Positions 44,536-55,407 of a DNA stretch of 64,000 bases are shown piece after piece (the first letter of the stretch is position 1; every line of letters begins with the position of its first letter). The translations under genes were made by a program, and so were the position numbers. Source of the stretch: Crocodylus rhombifer (lineage: Eukaryota; Chordata; Crocodylia; Crocodylidae); assembly GCA_038503035.1 (NCBI GenBank), contig JAVSML010025226.1, positions 639,949-703,948 of the forward strand, written 5' to 3'. The notes under the pieces are model-generated. The model was not told the DNA's origin. It searched no databases and worked only from the letters and a program-made list of their open reading frames with translations.

Positions 44536-47268
44536 TCATAAAAATCATAGAAAATTCATGTTGAAAGGGACCTCAGAAGGTCACCTAGTCCAACCCCCTC
44601 CTCAAAGCAGGACTAGCCTCAACTAGATCACCCCAGTCAAGGTTTTGTCCAGTCAGGTCTTAAAAACCTTAAAAGATGGAGATTTTATAACCTATCTGAG
44701 TAATCTGTTCCAGTGCTTTACTACCCTCCTCACAAGAGAGTTTTTCCTAATATCTAACATAAACTTCCCGTCCTGCAACTTGAGACCATTGATCCTTGTT
44801 CTGTCATCTGCCTCCACTGAGAACAATCTAGCCCCATTCTTCTTGTGAGCCCCCTTCAGGTAGTTGAAGGCAGCTATTAAATCCCCCTCAGTCTTCTCTT
44901 TTCCAAAATAAATAGGCCTAGTTCCCTCACCCTCTCCTCAGAAGTCATTTGCCCCAGTCCTCTAACCCTTTTCATTGCCCTCCTCTGGACTCTCTCTAAT
45001 TTGTCCATGTACTTTCTGTAGTAGTGGGCCCAAAACTTGACACACTACTCCAGATGTGGCCTCACTGGTCACACTGGAAACACTTCCCTCCATCTGCTGA
45101 TAACACTTCTATTTTTGCAGCCCAGTATGCCGTTAACTTTCTTGGCAACAAGAGCATGCTCTTGGCTCATATTCAGCTTATTATCCACAGTAACCCCCAG
45201 GTTCTTTTCTGCAGAGATACTGCTTATCCAGTTGGTCTCCAACCTGTGCCAGCACATGGGATTTTTTTAGCTTAAGTGCAGAACTTTGCACCAGTCCTTA
45301 TTGAACCTCATGAGCTTTCTTTTGGTCTGGTCCTCCAATTTGTTGAGGTCTCTCTGAAACTTAGCCCTACCCTCCAGCATATCCACTATTCCCCCCAGCT
45401 TGGTGTCATCTGCACTTGCTGAGGGTGTACTCCATCTCATCTTTCAGGTTCTTAATGAAGATATTGAACAAAACTAGACACTCCACTCAATACCAGCTGC
45501 CAACTAGACATCAAGCCATTGGTTACTACTCTTTAAGCCTGGTGATCCTACCAATTTTCTGTCCACCTCACAGTCCACTCATCCAGCCAATACTTCCTTA
45601 GCTTGCTTCCAAGAATGTTGTGGGAGACTGTATCAGAAGACTTATTAAAGTCAAGGTATATCATGTCCACTGCTCTCCCCATGTTCACAGAGCCAGTCAC
45701 CCCATTATAGGAAGTAATCAGGTTGGTCAGGCAGGACAACCTCGGTAAATCCACGCTGACTGTTCCTAATCTCCTTTTCCTCCAAGTGCTTAGAAATGGA
45801 TTCCTTGGGGATCTGCTTCTTGACTTTCCAGGGACTGAGGTAAGGCTGTCCAGTCTGTAGTTACCTGGATTTTCTTCCCTTTCTTAAAGATGGGAACTAT
45901 ATTTGCCCTTTTCCAGTCACCCAGTCACCATAAGTTTTCAAAGATAATGGCCAGTCGTTCTGCAATCATATTGGCCAACTCCCTTGGGTGCACTGCATCT
46001 GGCCCCATGGACTTATGCACATCCAACTTCTATAAAGAGTCCCTAACCTGTTCTTTTGCCATTGTTGGCTGTTCACCTCCTCCCCAAACTATGCTGCCAG
46101 GTGCAGTAGCCTGTGAAGACTGAGGTAAAAAAGGCTTTGACTACTTCAGCCTTTTCTGCATCGTATATCACTAGGTTGCCTCTCCCATTCAGTAAGGGAC
46201 CCACACTTTCCCTGATTGTCCTTTCATTGCTGACATAGAGACCCTTCTTGAGACCCTTCTTGGTACCTTGCTAGCTGCAACTCCTTTCAGCTACAGTTTG
46301 GCCTTTCTGAGTTCATCCCTGCATGCCCAAGCAATACTCTTATACTCCTTCCTAGTCAGATGTCCAAGTTTCCACTTCTTGTAAGTTTCCTTTTTGTGTT
46401 TTAGCTCATTGAAGAGTTCCCTGATACTCCAAACTCATCTTCTGCCATACCTGCTAGTCTTCCTGTGCATCAGGATGGTTTGTTCTTGTGCCCTTAGTAA
46501 GTTTTCTTTAAAATACAAGCAGCAACCCTGGACTCCTTTCCTCATCAGACTGGCCTCCAAGGAGATCTTGCCCAACAGTTCCCTGAGTGAGTTGAAATGT
46601 GATTTTTCTGAAGTCTAGGATCCTTACTGTGCTGCACTCCTTTCTTCCTTTCCTCAGGATCCTGAACTCAATCATCTTGTGGTCACTGCCGCCCAAATTT
46701 TCACCTGCTTCTACTTTTCCCACCAATTTTTCCCTGTTTGTGAATAGCAGGTCAAGAACAGCATGGGCCCTAGTTGACCCCTCCAGCACTTGTACCAGGA
46801 AGTTTTCCCTAATCCTCTCCAAAAACTTCCTGGATTGCCTGTGCATTGAAGTTTTGCCCTCCCAGCAGATGTCAGGAAACATCCGCTAGCTATTTGAAGA
46901 AAGCCTTATCCAAGTTACCCTTCTGGTCAGGTGGTTTATAGCAGACACCCACCATTATGTCACCCTTGTTGCTCTCCCCTTTGACCTTTAACCCAGAGAT
47001 ATTAAACAAGCTTATCTCCAGTTTCATACTGGAGCTCTGAGCAATCATACAACTCTTTTACATAGAGCGCAACTCCTCCTCCTCTTCTCCCCTGCCTAAC
47101 TTTTCTGAACAGTTTGTAACCATCCATGACAGTGCTCCAGTCATGTAAGCTATCCCACCAAGTCTCTGCTATTCCAATTATGTCATAGTTCCTTGACTCT
47201 GTGAGGATTTCCAATTCTTTCTGCTTGTTTCCCAGGCTCCATGCATGTATTAACAAACACCTGAGGTA
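44536..47268 (-). mobile_element. CR1 LINE, older near full-length ORF2 copy
   Basis: It runs from a CR1 tail (TTTCATAAAAATCATAGAAA at about 44536) through reverse transcriptase and endonuclease to the ORF2 N-terminal region, ending at about 47268. There it directly meets the 5' side of another CR1 on the opposite strand. Divergence is higher than for the CR1 copies at 8.4 and 53.7 kb, and the frames are short. Confidence 0.8.
44880..47240 (-). pseudogene. CR1 ORF2, heavily decayed
   Basis: From the 5' side: a broken AWSLGNKQKELEIL, GIAETWWDSLHDW and GGGVALYVKELYD (47002-47240), then MFPDICWEGKT and GGSDHKMIEF, the endonuclease DxN and SDH parts (46508-46882). Further on the reverse transcriptase shows SCLTNLITSYN, IYLDFNKSSDTVSH (45548-45754), an SADDTK box (about 45400-45420, usual FADD), and the AEKNLGVTVDNKLNMS region (45069-45257). 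Many stops and shifts lie between. The E of TETWW and D/H of SDH remain; the palm aspartates also remain. Confidence 0.75.
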
Positions 47269-47275
47269 ACTCAGG

Positions 47276-48115
47276 ATGTGCTCATTGGTGGAGACCCTGG
47301 AGGATTGGGAGAGGGATCTACAGAAGGAGGTGGACAGGCTGCAAATCATCAGGGAACATGAGACAGAGATTGATGCTTACTGCTGGGCCCTGCATCTGCA
47401 GAAGAATGCCACAGAGACTGGACTGAAGAACAGGCCTGAACAAGATGCCCCAACTTATAGCAGGTGGAAACTGGTCATGTCAGGACTGAAGCCACAACGT
47501 GCATCAGTTGTCCCACCAGTAACCCTGCACGACAGCTATGAAGCCCTCACACCATCGACAGATGATGTATCTGTGCAGGATCAAGCAACCACAGCAAGGA
47601 AACAGTGTAGGGTGATAGTCGTGGGAGACTCCCTGCTTTGGGGCACAGAGGGAGCCATTTGTCATCCAGACCCCTTTGCTCAAGAGGTCTGCTGCCTTCC
47701 AGGAGCCAGGATTAGAGATGTTATGGCAAGAATCCCTAAACTGGTTCACCCTATTGACCACTACTCCATGTTTCTTGTCTATGTGGGCACCAACAACACA
47801 GTGAGAAGTAGCTCTGGAAGGATCATGAGAGACTACAAGACCATGGGGGCAAAGCTTAAGGACCTAGAAGCCCAAGTAGTTTTCTCCACAATCCTCCCAA
47901 TCAGAGGCTGTAGCTGTTGGAGGGAGGAGTTTATTGAGGAGGTCAACTGAAGGCTTAGGAGATGGTGTCACCATGTGAACTTTGGATACCTTAACCTTGG
48001 TATATAGTTTAACTACAGCGGTCTTCACACAATGCACGGTATTCACCTCACAAGCAGAGGGAAGAAGCTCTTTGCTACAAGAGTAGCTGACTTGTTGAAG
48101 AGGGCTTTAAACTAG
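47276..48115 (+). pseudogene. CR1 ORF1, coiled-coil head and esterase domain
   Basis: ORF1 is the RNA-binding partner of ORF2 in CR1. Residues 1-50 (DWERDLQKEVDRLQIIREHE) look like a short coiled coil. The esterase-like domain starts at VIVVGDSLLWGTEGAICHPD, followed by LPGARIRDVMARIPKLV, VGTNN and the GIHLT block with its histidine, and ends RGKKLFATRVADLLKRALN then TAG at 48113. Two in-frame stops break it: TGA at 47948-47950 (probably CGA originally) and a TAG near 48004. The serine, the GTNN block and the histidine are all present. The ORF2 ATG at 48118 lies two bases after the stop, the tight spacing expected for CR1. Confidence 0.8.
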
Positions 48116-48117
48116 GC

Positions 48118-49340
48118 ATGTCTGGGGGCCAGGGAGAAGGTTCCACTGCTGAACAGGATTCCACTAGCCACAATGACACATGGGAGGACATTCAAGCAGT
48201 GGATGTCCAGATAAGTACTGACATCTTGAGACATAGGTGGCATGGCAGAAAACCTGACGTATCTAGGGGACAGCTCAGTTGTCTTTATGGGAATGCGAGA
48301 AGCATGGGAAATAAACAGGAAGAACTGGAACTCCTTCTGGCTGATGAGGAATTAAATTTTATTAGGTTGACAAAGACCTGGTGGCATGACATACATGATT
48401 GGGTAGTAAATATCAAGGGCTACAGGCTTTATAGGTAGGATTGGATTGGTAAGATGGGAGGAGGTGTGGCCCTCTATGTGAAAGACCAGTACCCCTCCCT
48501 ATAGGTCACATTTGACATCAGGGAAGGGTCCCTTGAGACCCTCTGGGTCAGGATACAAGAGGCACCAGGAGTGGGAGACCTGATGGTGGGAGTCCACTAC
48601 ATGTCTCCCTCCCAAGAAGAGGAGAGACATCAGGCATTCTCCAGAGAACGGACTGAGGCAGCTAGCACTAGAGGCATGATCATCAAGGGTGACTTGAACT
48701 ACCCTGACATCTGTTGGGATGACCATTTGTCTGCCTCCAGCAGGTCAGCCAACTTTCTGGCAACAATAGATGATCTTTTTCTGACATGGGTTGTAGAAGG
48801 GCCTACTAGGGGCAAGGTCACTCTGGATTTAGTGTTGACCAAAGGAGAGGACATCATAGGCGACCTGAGGATTGGTGGTACTCTGTGCAACAGTGATCAT
48901 AACCTGATAAGGTTCACCACCTACTGTAAGACTGGGAAATTAGAACAGAAGTCCTAGATTTCAGGCAAGCAGATTTTGGCAAACTCAAGAGGTTTGTTGG
49001 TGAGGCCCTCTGCAACCAGCAACTGGACAATTTGGGAGTGCAGGAATGGTGATGCTTCCTTAAGGAAGCAATTCTCATGGCGCAAAAACAGGCCATTCCC
49101 ATGTGGGTAAAAAGAAGCAAAGGAGCCAAGAGATCAACTTGGCACACCAGGGCTATTAAGCAGCTATTGAAAAAGGGGGAAAAAGTATACTAACAATGGA
49201 GGAATGGCTCAGCAACCAGGGTGGAATACATCTGTAATGCCGGGGCCTGAAGATACAAGACACAGAAAGCTAAGGCTTTCATGGAGATCAAGCCAGCAAC
49301 CGGTATAAAAGACAACAAAGTCCTTTTATGTGAATGGGGT
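48118..49340 (+). pseudogene. CR1 ORF2, endonuclease half
   Basis: After a short leader the frame gives LSCLYGNARSMGNKQEEL, RLTKTWWHDIHDW (the catalytic E of TETWW is K), KGYRLYR then a stop, GGGVALYVK, VGVHYMSPS, MIIKGDLNYPDICWDD (D and N retained) and NSDHNLIRF (D and H retained). The frame stops at about 48957. Beyond that, with shifts, the linker continues to IKDNKK at about 49310. The E-to-K change alone should abolish nicking. Confidence 0.8.
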
Positions 49341-49344
49341 GCAC

Positions 49345-49378
49345 AACCCATATAAAAACCCTTCTGATTGACAGACTC

Positions 49379-49412
<34 letters not shown>

Positions 49413-50142
49413 CGCACATGACTGAGGGTGTGACTGTGTGCATGTGATTGTGTGAGTGAGAGTGGGACTGAAGGGGTTCATCTGAGCATGCAGTTGACAG
49501 TGTGTGTTGTAATGGAGCAATTGAAAAAGACTGTATGGTGTATTGTAGAGGTGATAGGCTGAGCGAGAGCCAGTACAGTGGTGAATGATTGGGTGAGTGG
49601 ATTGTGGAGATTCACTGTGCCAATCCTAGTTGCTTCTCGGGAACCATCAGTCTTCACCATTGAGGATCCTCTGTCTCCTGACAAGAGTAGATAGGGCTGT
49701 CTCCCTGCATTTTCTTTTCTCTCAGGGTGTGGTTGTCACTTAAGTTACTGGCCCTCTACTCTCCTTGGTGAGGATCACCCACCCCTTCCTTCTCCCCTCT
49801 TAGTTCTATGTTCTCCCAGCTTCACTACTGGGTGGCTATCTGAGGTGCAGATTATGCTTGTATTACTGGAGAAGATGACACTACAAGCTTAATAAAGTTT
49901 CCCCTCTCCTTTAATAAAGTTTTACAGAACACCCTTGTCTGGGTCTAGCTTAAGGTCCTCTGGGTCTTTTAGGGTTGTGGGAAGAGAAAATTGTACTATT
50001 ATATAAGGGGAATTAGATAGATGAGGGTATTATAAAAATGTAGCTTTCAATAGGTTTAAATAGGATTGTTAGGATTGGTTAACAGCTGTTAGTTAACTAA
50101 GGGATTGTGCTTGTGACTTATGACTTACCTGTTCCCTATTTT
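49345..50142. other. Unidentified 0.8-kb segment inside the CR1
   Basis: This lies where CR1 reverse transcriptase should be, but I find no CR1 text in it. It contains a TATAAAA word (49351), a long alternating purine-pyrimidine run (49379-49420), a pyrimidine-rich stretch (49690-49810) and two AATAAA signals in close succession (49891 and 49913) inside a repeated AATAAAGTTT context. A TATA-like box and AATAAA signals in one strand would fit a solo LTR, but I see no clear TG...CA ends or target duplication. It may also be filler DNA. Confidence 0.35.
49379..49420. repeat. (TG)n(CG)n microsatellite
   Basis: A run of about 42 bases alternates purine and pyrimidine without a break: TG units, then CG units, then CACATG. 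Such a run can adopt Z-DNA. The minus-strand THTH frames are by-products of it. Confidence 0.9.
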
Positions 50143-51092
50143 CCTGGAGGATACTGGGGCTAGATCAGTCCACAGTGAGGTGGGTGGACAACTGTCTTAG
50201 AGGATGCTCCCCGAGAATGCTAATTGATGGAATGGCCTCATCCTGGAGGGCCATCTCCAATGGTGTCCCCCTAGATAAATGGGTGGAAAGCTTAGTGATT
50301 AAGTTTGTGGATAATACCAAACTGTGGGGAAACTCGTGCACACCAGAGGATAGGGCAAAGATCCAGGACAACCTCAACAGATTGGATTCATGGGCAGAAC
50401 AAACTCAGGTGAGGTTTAACAGTGCAAGGTTCTTCACCTGGATAGGAAGAACCCTCCCCATAACTACACAATGGGTGGTGGCCCACTGGCTGGCACAGCA
50501 TCTGAACAAGACCTGGGGGTCATGACTGACTGTAAAATGAATATGAGCCAACAGTGTGATGAGGTTGCCAGAAGGGCAAACAGACCTCTGGCATGCATCA
50601 GCCGATGCGTGGCCAATAGATCCAGGGAGGTGCTCCTCCCCCTCTCTTCAGCATTTGTGAGACCCCCGCTGGAGTACTGTGCCCAGTTCTGGGCATCATA
50701 CTTCAAGAAGGATGTAGATAAGCTCTAGAGGGTACGAAGAAGGGCCACCTGTATAGTTGAGGGCATGGAGGCCCTATGAGGAGAGACTCCAGGAACTGGG
50801 CCTGGTCAGTCTGAGTAAGAGAAGGCTGAGAGATGACTTGATAGCTGCCTACAAGTATGTCAGGGGTAAGCATCAAGAAGTAGGGGAGCAACTCTTCAGG
50901 AAGGCACCTCAAGGGAGGATGAGGACCAACAGGCATAAACTAATAGAGGATAAATTCAGAATGGACATAAGAAAAAACCTTTTCTTTGTAAGGGTCACTA
51001 GAATCTGGAACAAACTCCAAGGTGAGGTAGTGCAATCACCCTCCTTGGAAGTGTTCAGGAATAGGTTGGGCAGGCACCTTAGTAAGCTCGTT
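50143..51092 (+). pseudogene. CR1 ORF2, reverse transcriptase C-terminal half
   Basis: The text starts in the region after LDF..AFD (STVRWVDNCLRG, then GMASSWRAISNGVP), then the catalytic box reads FVDNTKLWG, in which the second aspartate has become asparagine. The C-terminal part follows in two further frames: LGVMTDCKMNMSQQCDEVAR, RPLACISRCVANRSREVLL, CAQFWASYFKKDVDKL, then RPYEERLQELGLVSLSKRRL and a final TRIWNKLQGEVVQSPSLEVF to 51092. The D-to-N change and two frameshifts make it inactive. Confidence 0.8.
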
Positions 51093-51175
51093 TGAGCCTA
51101 ATAACTTCATGTCCATGACAGGGGACCAGACTTGATGATCTTACATGTCCCTTCCAGTTCTATGATTCTGTGAAC

Positions 51176-53020
51176 TAGCCAATTGCCCTACTTTCTCAGG
51201 AACAATGAGAAGGGCTCCCCTGCTTCCCCCTTCTGCTTGTGTTTCCTCCAGGTCACCCGCTTCCCTGCTTACATCTGGGCTTTGGCCTCCATCCTCCAAT
51301 GAACCTAATTTAAATATTTGCATTAAATTTTCTATCATTTCCCATTAGTACAATTATATATGAATTAACATGATTAGATCTTTTCCTACAGAATGATCTG
51401 CCTAAAAATCATTTTAAAAAGTAACCTGTAAGTAAGTAATACCAAGTTTTTAAAAAGTTATAAAAAAGAATAATTCCATTTTATCACAAAATGCTCCCAA
51501 GAAACATGATTTATTAGGAAGTGGCCAAGTTAGGCTAAATACAGAGATAATTCAGTTCCCTTTCCAAATTTAGAGCTCAAGGCCCAGATCTTCAACTGAT
51601 GTAGCTTTGGTTCATAGACCTATTAACTCGCATTGTATGGTTCAGTTTGACACTGCTTACATAGCTAGCTCTTTTCTAAGACAGCTATTTTTCTTTTAAG
51701 TGCTGTATGGCTGAAGCTTTCCCCATTCAAAGTCTAGCTTTCAGTCACTTAAGTGCTTGTAACACTGTTGTACTATTGGTAGTATTGTACAATGGGTAGT
51801 ATAGTACCTTTGAAAATTCAAAGATAAACTGGAAAAAAAAGTTGAAATTTCTCAACTTAATGCAGAACTGAAATTCAAAAAACATTCACTTGAAAACAGT
51901 GAAATGTTTCATACTGATAATTTTGAAACATTATAAAATAAAATAAATAAACATAATTTTGTCATGTCACGTCGACATTAAACATATATGAGATGAAACT
52001 AAATTATACAAAGCTAAAGCCAAAACAAAACATTTTTACCAAACTGTAGTAAAACATTTTAACATTATGCAAACATTTTGACATTAAAATAAAAATAAGA
52101 AAGTTGAAATGAATTTGTTCATATTTTGACAACTGTCAAATTCATCATGCTCCTGTGAAATATTTTGATTAATCTGAAAGTGCAAGTTCTGATTGAAAAC
52201 TGTTTTTTCTAATTACATACTAGCTCTATCAAGAGTGTATTTCATGCTAATATAATATATATTTCTCATTGTGTCATTTTTAGTCTTAGGCTGAATTCTG
52301 CTCACCTTACCTATACTGCACTCCCACTGAGGTCAGTCAACATGTGTATTTCATCAGTAAAGTGAACAGATTTTGGTCATTGATTTACTGGCTATATCAA
52401 GAATCTCAAACTATCTTGACATCAGGGATATGCAGTAAGTCACAAGAAATGATGTCTTGTTGCAAATCTAGGGGAAATAACCTTTCCAGTTATATCTGCC
52501 CCGACCTTCAACTTCTGATATGAACAATCTAAGAGGTATTCATGTGAACTACTGACACAGAGTATAATTCACACAAGCACAAGAAGTCTGTGCGTGGTCC
52601 AATATACTTTTTAAGTTCCCTTTAAACCATTATAGTTAAATTTGATTCTTGTTCACATCAGTATAAATCTGTATCATTCTTTGAATTACCTGGGATTTGC
52701 ACTGACATAATTAGGGCAGAATATGGCCTTTGATTCAGAACTGATGTATGAGCCACTTCGTTAAACCTGTACGCAATAGACTTCTGATTCACACAATTAG
52801 AGGCTTCAGTGGGATTTTGTTTGTAACTGCTCTGCAATATACAATTTCATTTCACACCTTAATTAATTATATTCCATGCTTTTAAAGGATCTTCGGAATC
52901 CTCAAAAGATTCAGAGATTCATTTGGGCATCGGCATTAACTTTGGTTTTTGCCAGTGGGTGCTGATTTTTAAAAAATAGTACTTTAATTTAAACTCAGCA
53001 TGGTCCTGCACTGAGCCCTG
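51176..53020. other. No gene seen
   Basis: Strongly AT-rich and free of long frames. Some words near 52320-52345 (ACTGAGGTCAGTCAA) resemble the short palindromic repeat at 446 and 3525, but the copy is too weak to call. Confidence 0.4.
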
Positions 53021-53235
53021 TGCACGCCCAGAAGAGGCAGCACATTACTTCAACCCAGCTTGCCCAATGTCTGTAAAGATAGGGCACTTTAGTGGTGCTT
53101 TTATGGTGCTGTTATCTAATACCTTATTGAATTAGCTTTAGTTAAAAGCGCCACAAAGCCCCACTGAAACATCTAATCTTTACAGATGCTGCAGAGTTGG
53201 GTTGAAGTAATGCGCTGCTTCTTCCAGTAAAGTGC
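53021..53235. repeat. Fold-back element, arms of about 90 bp
   Basis: The left arm holds AGAAGAGGCAGCACATTACT, TCAACCCAGC, TCTGTAAAGAT and GTGGTGCTTTTATGG. The right arm is its inverse: GCGCCACAAAGCCCCACTGA, ATCTTTACAGATGC, GGGTTGAAGTAATGCGCTGC and TTCTTCC. The loop lies around 53120-53135. No coding sequence. It is probably a MITE of unknown superfamily. Confidence 0.65.
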
Positions 53236-53737
53236 TTTTTTTCTTTTTTTTAACAGCTGCAAGCAGAGATCTAATACATAAAATCAAAATGGCTTTGGGT
53301 TGTTGGTGCTGAGCACCTGCTAATTTTTTTTGGCGGGTATTTGAGCTTCAAAGCACCCACAGAGACCAGACCTATGCTTTTGGGATCATGTTAAAACCCA
53401 AAATCTCAGAAGTTCTTCTGAACCTCTTGAGTCTTTTCAGTTTCATTTTGAATTTTTTTAATATCTGCTTCTTTAGCAGCACTATTGATACTTTCTGCTC
53501 CATCTCTGCGGGAAGCAGGATATGCAAGAAGGTGTATGCTGAAAAATTGTATTTGGGGGGAAACTAGCCTAGTGTTTTAGAACCACAGAAACTACTTTGG
53601 TTTAAGCTGGGTCCAAATTTTGAATGAATGATCAATTCAGTCCCTCCCTGTGCCCATTTACTCTTCCCTCATTTAGAAAATATATAAATTTGTACAGGAC
53701 TTTCTGTAGGAGACAGCAGATGCCATCAGTGGACATC
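53236..53737. other. No gene seen
   Basis: AT-rich flank of the CR1 at 53738. A 67-codon frame runs into the CR1 and is chance. Confidence 0.4.
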
Positions 53738-55407
53738 AGAGGTAATCCCAACATAGATCAAAGGGAGCAGAAGGGTGCAAAAGCCCCCATGGCTCACCAA
53801 AAGCATCCAGAAATTTCTCCTAGGTAAAAGGGAGGCGCACACCCAAAGGAAGGGAGGGGCCATCACCAGGGAGGACTATATTGTGGTTGCTCGGGGCAAT
53901 AGGGGAGCGGTCAGGAAGGCCAAGGCGGAGATGGAACTGGGACTAGCTACCTGGATCAAGGACAACAAGAAGTCCTTTTTTAAACACATAGGGGGCAAAA
54001 AGAAGGTACTGGGTAATGTGGGGCCTCTGCAAGACACGCTAGGAAATTTGGTTGTCACACCAGACGACAAAGCCAACATATTTAATGACTTCCTTGCCTC
54101 CATTTTCCTGAATGGGGACTGGATCAGCCTCCCCACTGGGCCCCGCTCAGGCCCCAGGGGAGGCACACCTAGGCCAAGGGTCAGTAAGGATGTAGTTAGG
54201 GAACTTCTGGAGGGACTGGATGTATTCAGATCAGCTGGTCCAGATGATCTCCACCCTAGAGTACTGAGGGAATTAGCTGAGGTCACTGGGGACCAATGGC
54301 ACAGCTTTATGAGCACTCGTGGTGCTCTGGTGTGGTGCCAGAGGACTGGAAGAGGGCCAATGTGGTTACCATCTTCAAAAAAGGGAGGAAGGAGGACCTG
54401 GGAATCTATAGGCCACTTAGTCTTACCTCAATACTGGGTCAGCTTTTTGAGAGAATTATCCTGGCTCATGTCCATCAGTGACTTGGACGAGGGGGTAAAA
54501 AGCACCCTGTTCAAATTTGTTGATGACACTAAGATGTGGGGGATTTGGGAATGCTAGACAGAAGGAATAGGTTGCAATTGGACCTAGACAGGTTACAGAG
54601 GTGGGCAGATAAGAACAGGATGGGATTCAACACTGACAAGTGCAAGGTGATGCACCTGGGGAGGAAGAACCAGCAGCATACCTACAGGCTGGGGAACTCC
54701 CTTCTCATCAGTGCAGAGGCAGAAAAGGATCTTGGAGTCATCATTGATGCCAAGATGAACATGGGCTGGCAGTGTGGGGACACAGCCAGGAAGGCCAACT
54801 GCACCTTGTCATGCATCCACAGATGCATCTCAAGCAGGTCCAAGGAGGTGATCCTCCCCCTCTATGAAGCACTGGTCAGGCCACAGCTGGAGTACTGTGT
54901 CCAGTTCTGGGCGCCGCACTTTAGAAGGGATACGGACAACATGGAGAGGGTCCAGAGGGGGGCCACTCGCATGATCAGAGGGCAGCAGGGCAGGCCCTAT
55001 GAGGAGAGGCTACGGGACCTGAACCTGTTCAGCCTCCACAAGAGACAGCCGAGGGGGGACCTAGTGGCCTGTAACAAACTAGTCAGAGGGGAGCAGCAGG
55101 CACTGGGGGAGTCCCTGTTCCCCCCAAGCACTGCCAGGAGTGACTAGAAATAACAGTCACAAGCTGGCAGAGGGTAAATTCAGATTAGACGTCAGAAGGC
55201 GCTACTTCACTGTCAGGGCGGCTAGGATCTGGAACCAACTTTCAAGCGAAGTGGTGCTGGCTCCTACCCTGGGGGTCTTTAAGAGGAGGGTAGACAAACA
55301 CCTTGCTGGGGTCGTTTGACCCCAGTACTTTTTCCTGCCATGGCAGGGGGTCGGACTTGATGATCTGCTCAGGTCCCTTCTGACCCTACCAACTATGAAA
55401 CTATGAC
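53738..55407 (+). mobile_element. Young CR1 LINE, 5' truncated with internal deletion
   Basis: It begins in the linker between endonuclease and reverse transcriptase and ends in an AACTATGAAACTATGA tail at about 55390-55407, the same tail as the CR1 at 8440-11477. The two are closely similar throughout. A deletion equal to positions 10171-10532 of that copy removes the reverse transcriptase core. Confidence 0.9.
53775..55147 (+). pseudogene. CR1 ORF2, RT core deleted
   Basis: Readable parts are KPPWLTKSIQKFLLGKREAH, ATWIKDNKKSFFKHIGGKKK (the tryptophan here is the residue that became a stop in the copy at 8.5 kb), FRSAGPDDLHPRVLRELAEV, FKKGRKEDLGIYRPLSLTSI, then directly SDLDEGVKSTLFKFVDDTKM (about 54476-54535). 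The blocks with GRSCQTNL, LDF..AFD and PQGSVLGP are missing. A shift near 54290 puts the frame out, and the deletion, not a multiple of three, puts it back. The C-terminal region (54536-55147) is in another frame and is well preserved: KANCTLSCIHRCISSRSKEV, LVRPQLEYCVQFWAPHF, ERLRDLNLFSLHKR. Confidence 0.85.

Larger units (their letters stand above)
47270..51175 (+). mobile_element. CR1 LINE with both ORFs, interior replaced
   Basis: ORF1 (47276-48115), the endonuclease half of ORF2 (48118-49340) and the reverse transcriptase C-terminal half (50143-51092) occur in order on one strand. The element ends with a 3' tail near 51175 (TTCTATGATTCTGTGAACTAG). The part between, which should hold the reverse transcriptase fingers, is replaced by an unrelated 0.8-kb segment (49345-50142). 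It could be one element with a deletion and insertion, or two partial copies side by side; the shared orientation and matching order favour one. Confidence 0.75.

Noticed and set aside
49190..49520. THTHTH-rich minus-strand frames
   Set aside because: They are the reverse of the TG/CG microsatellite.
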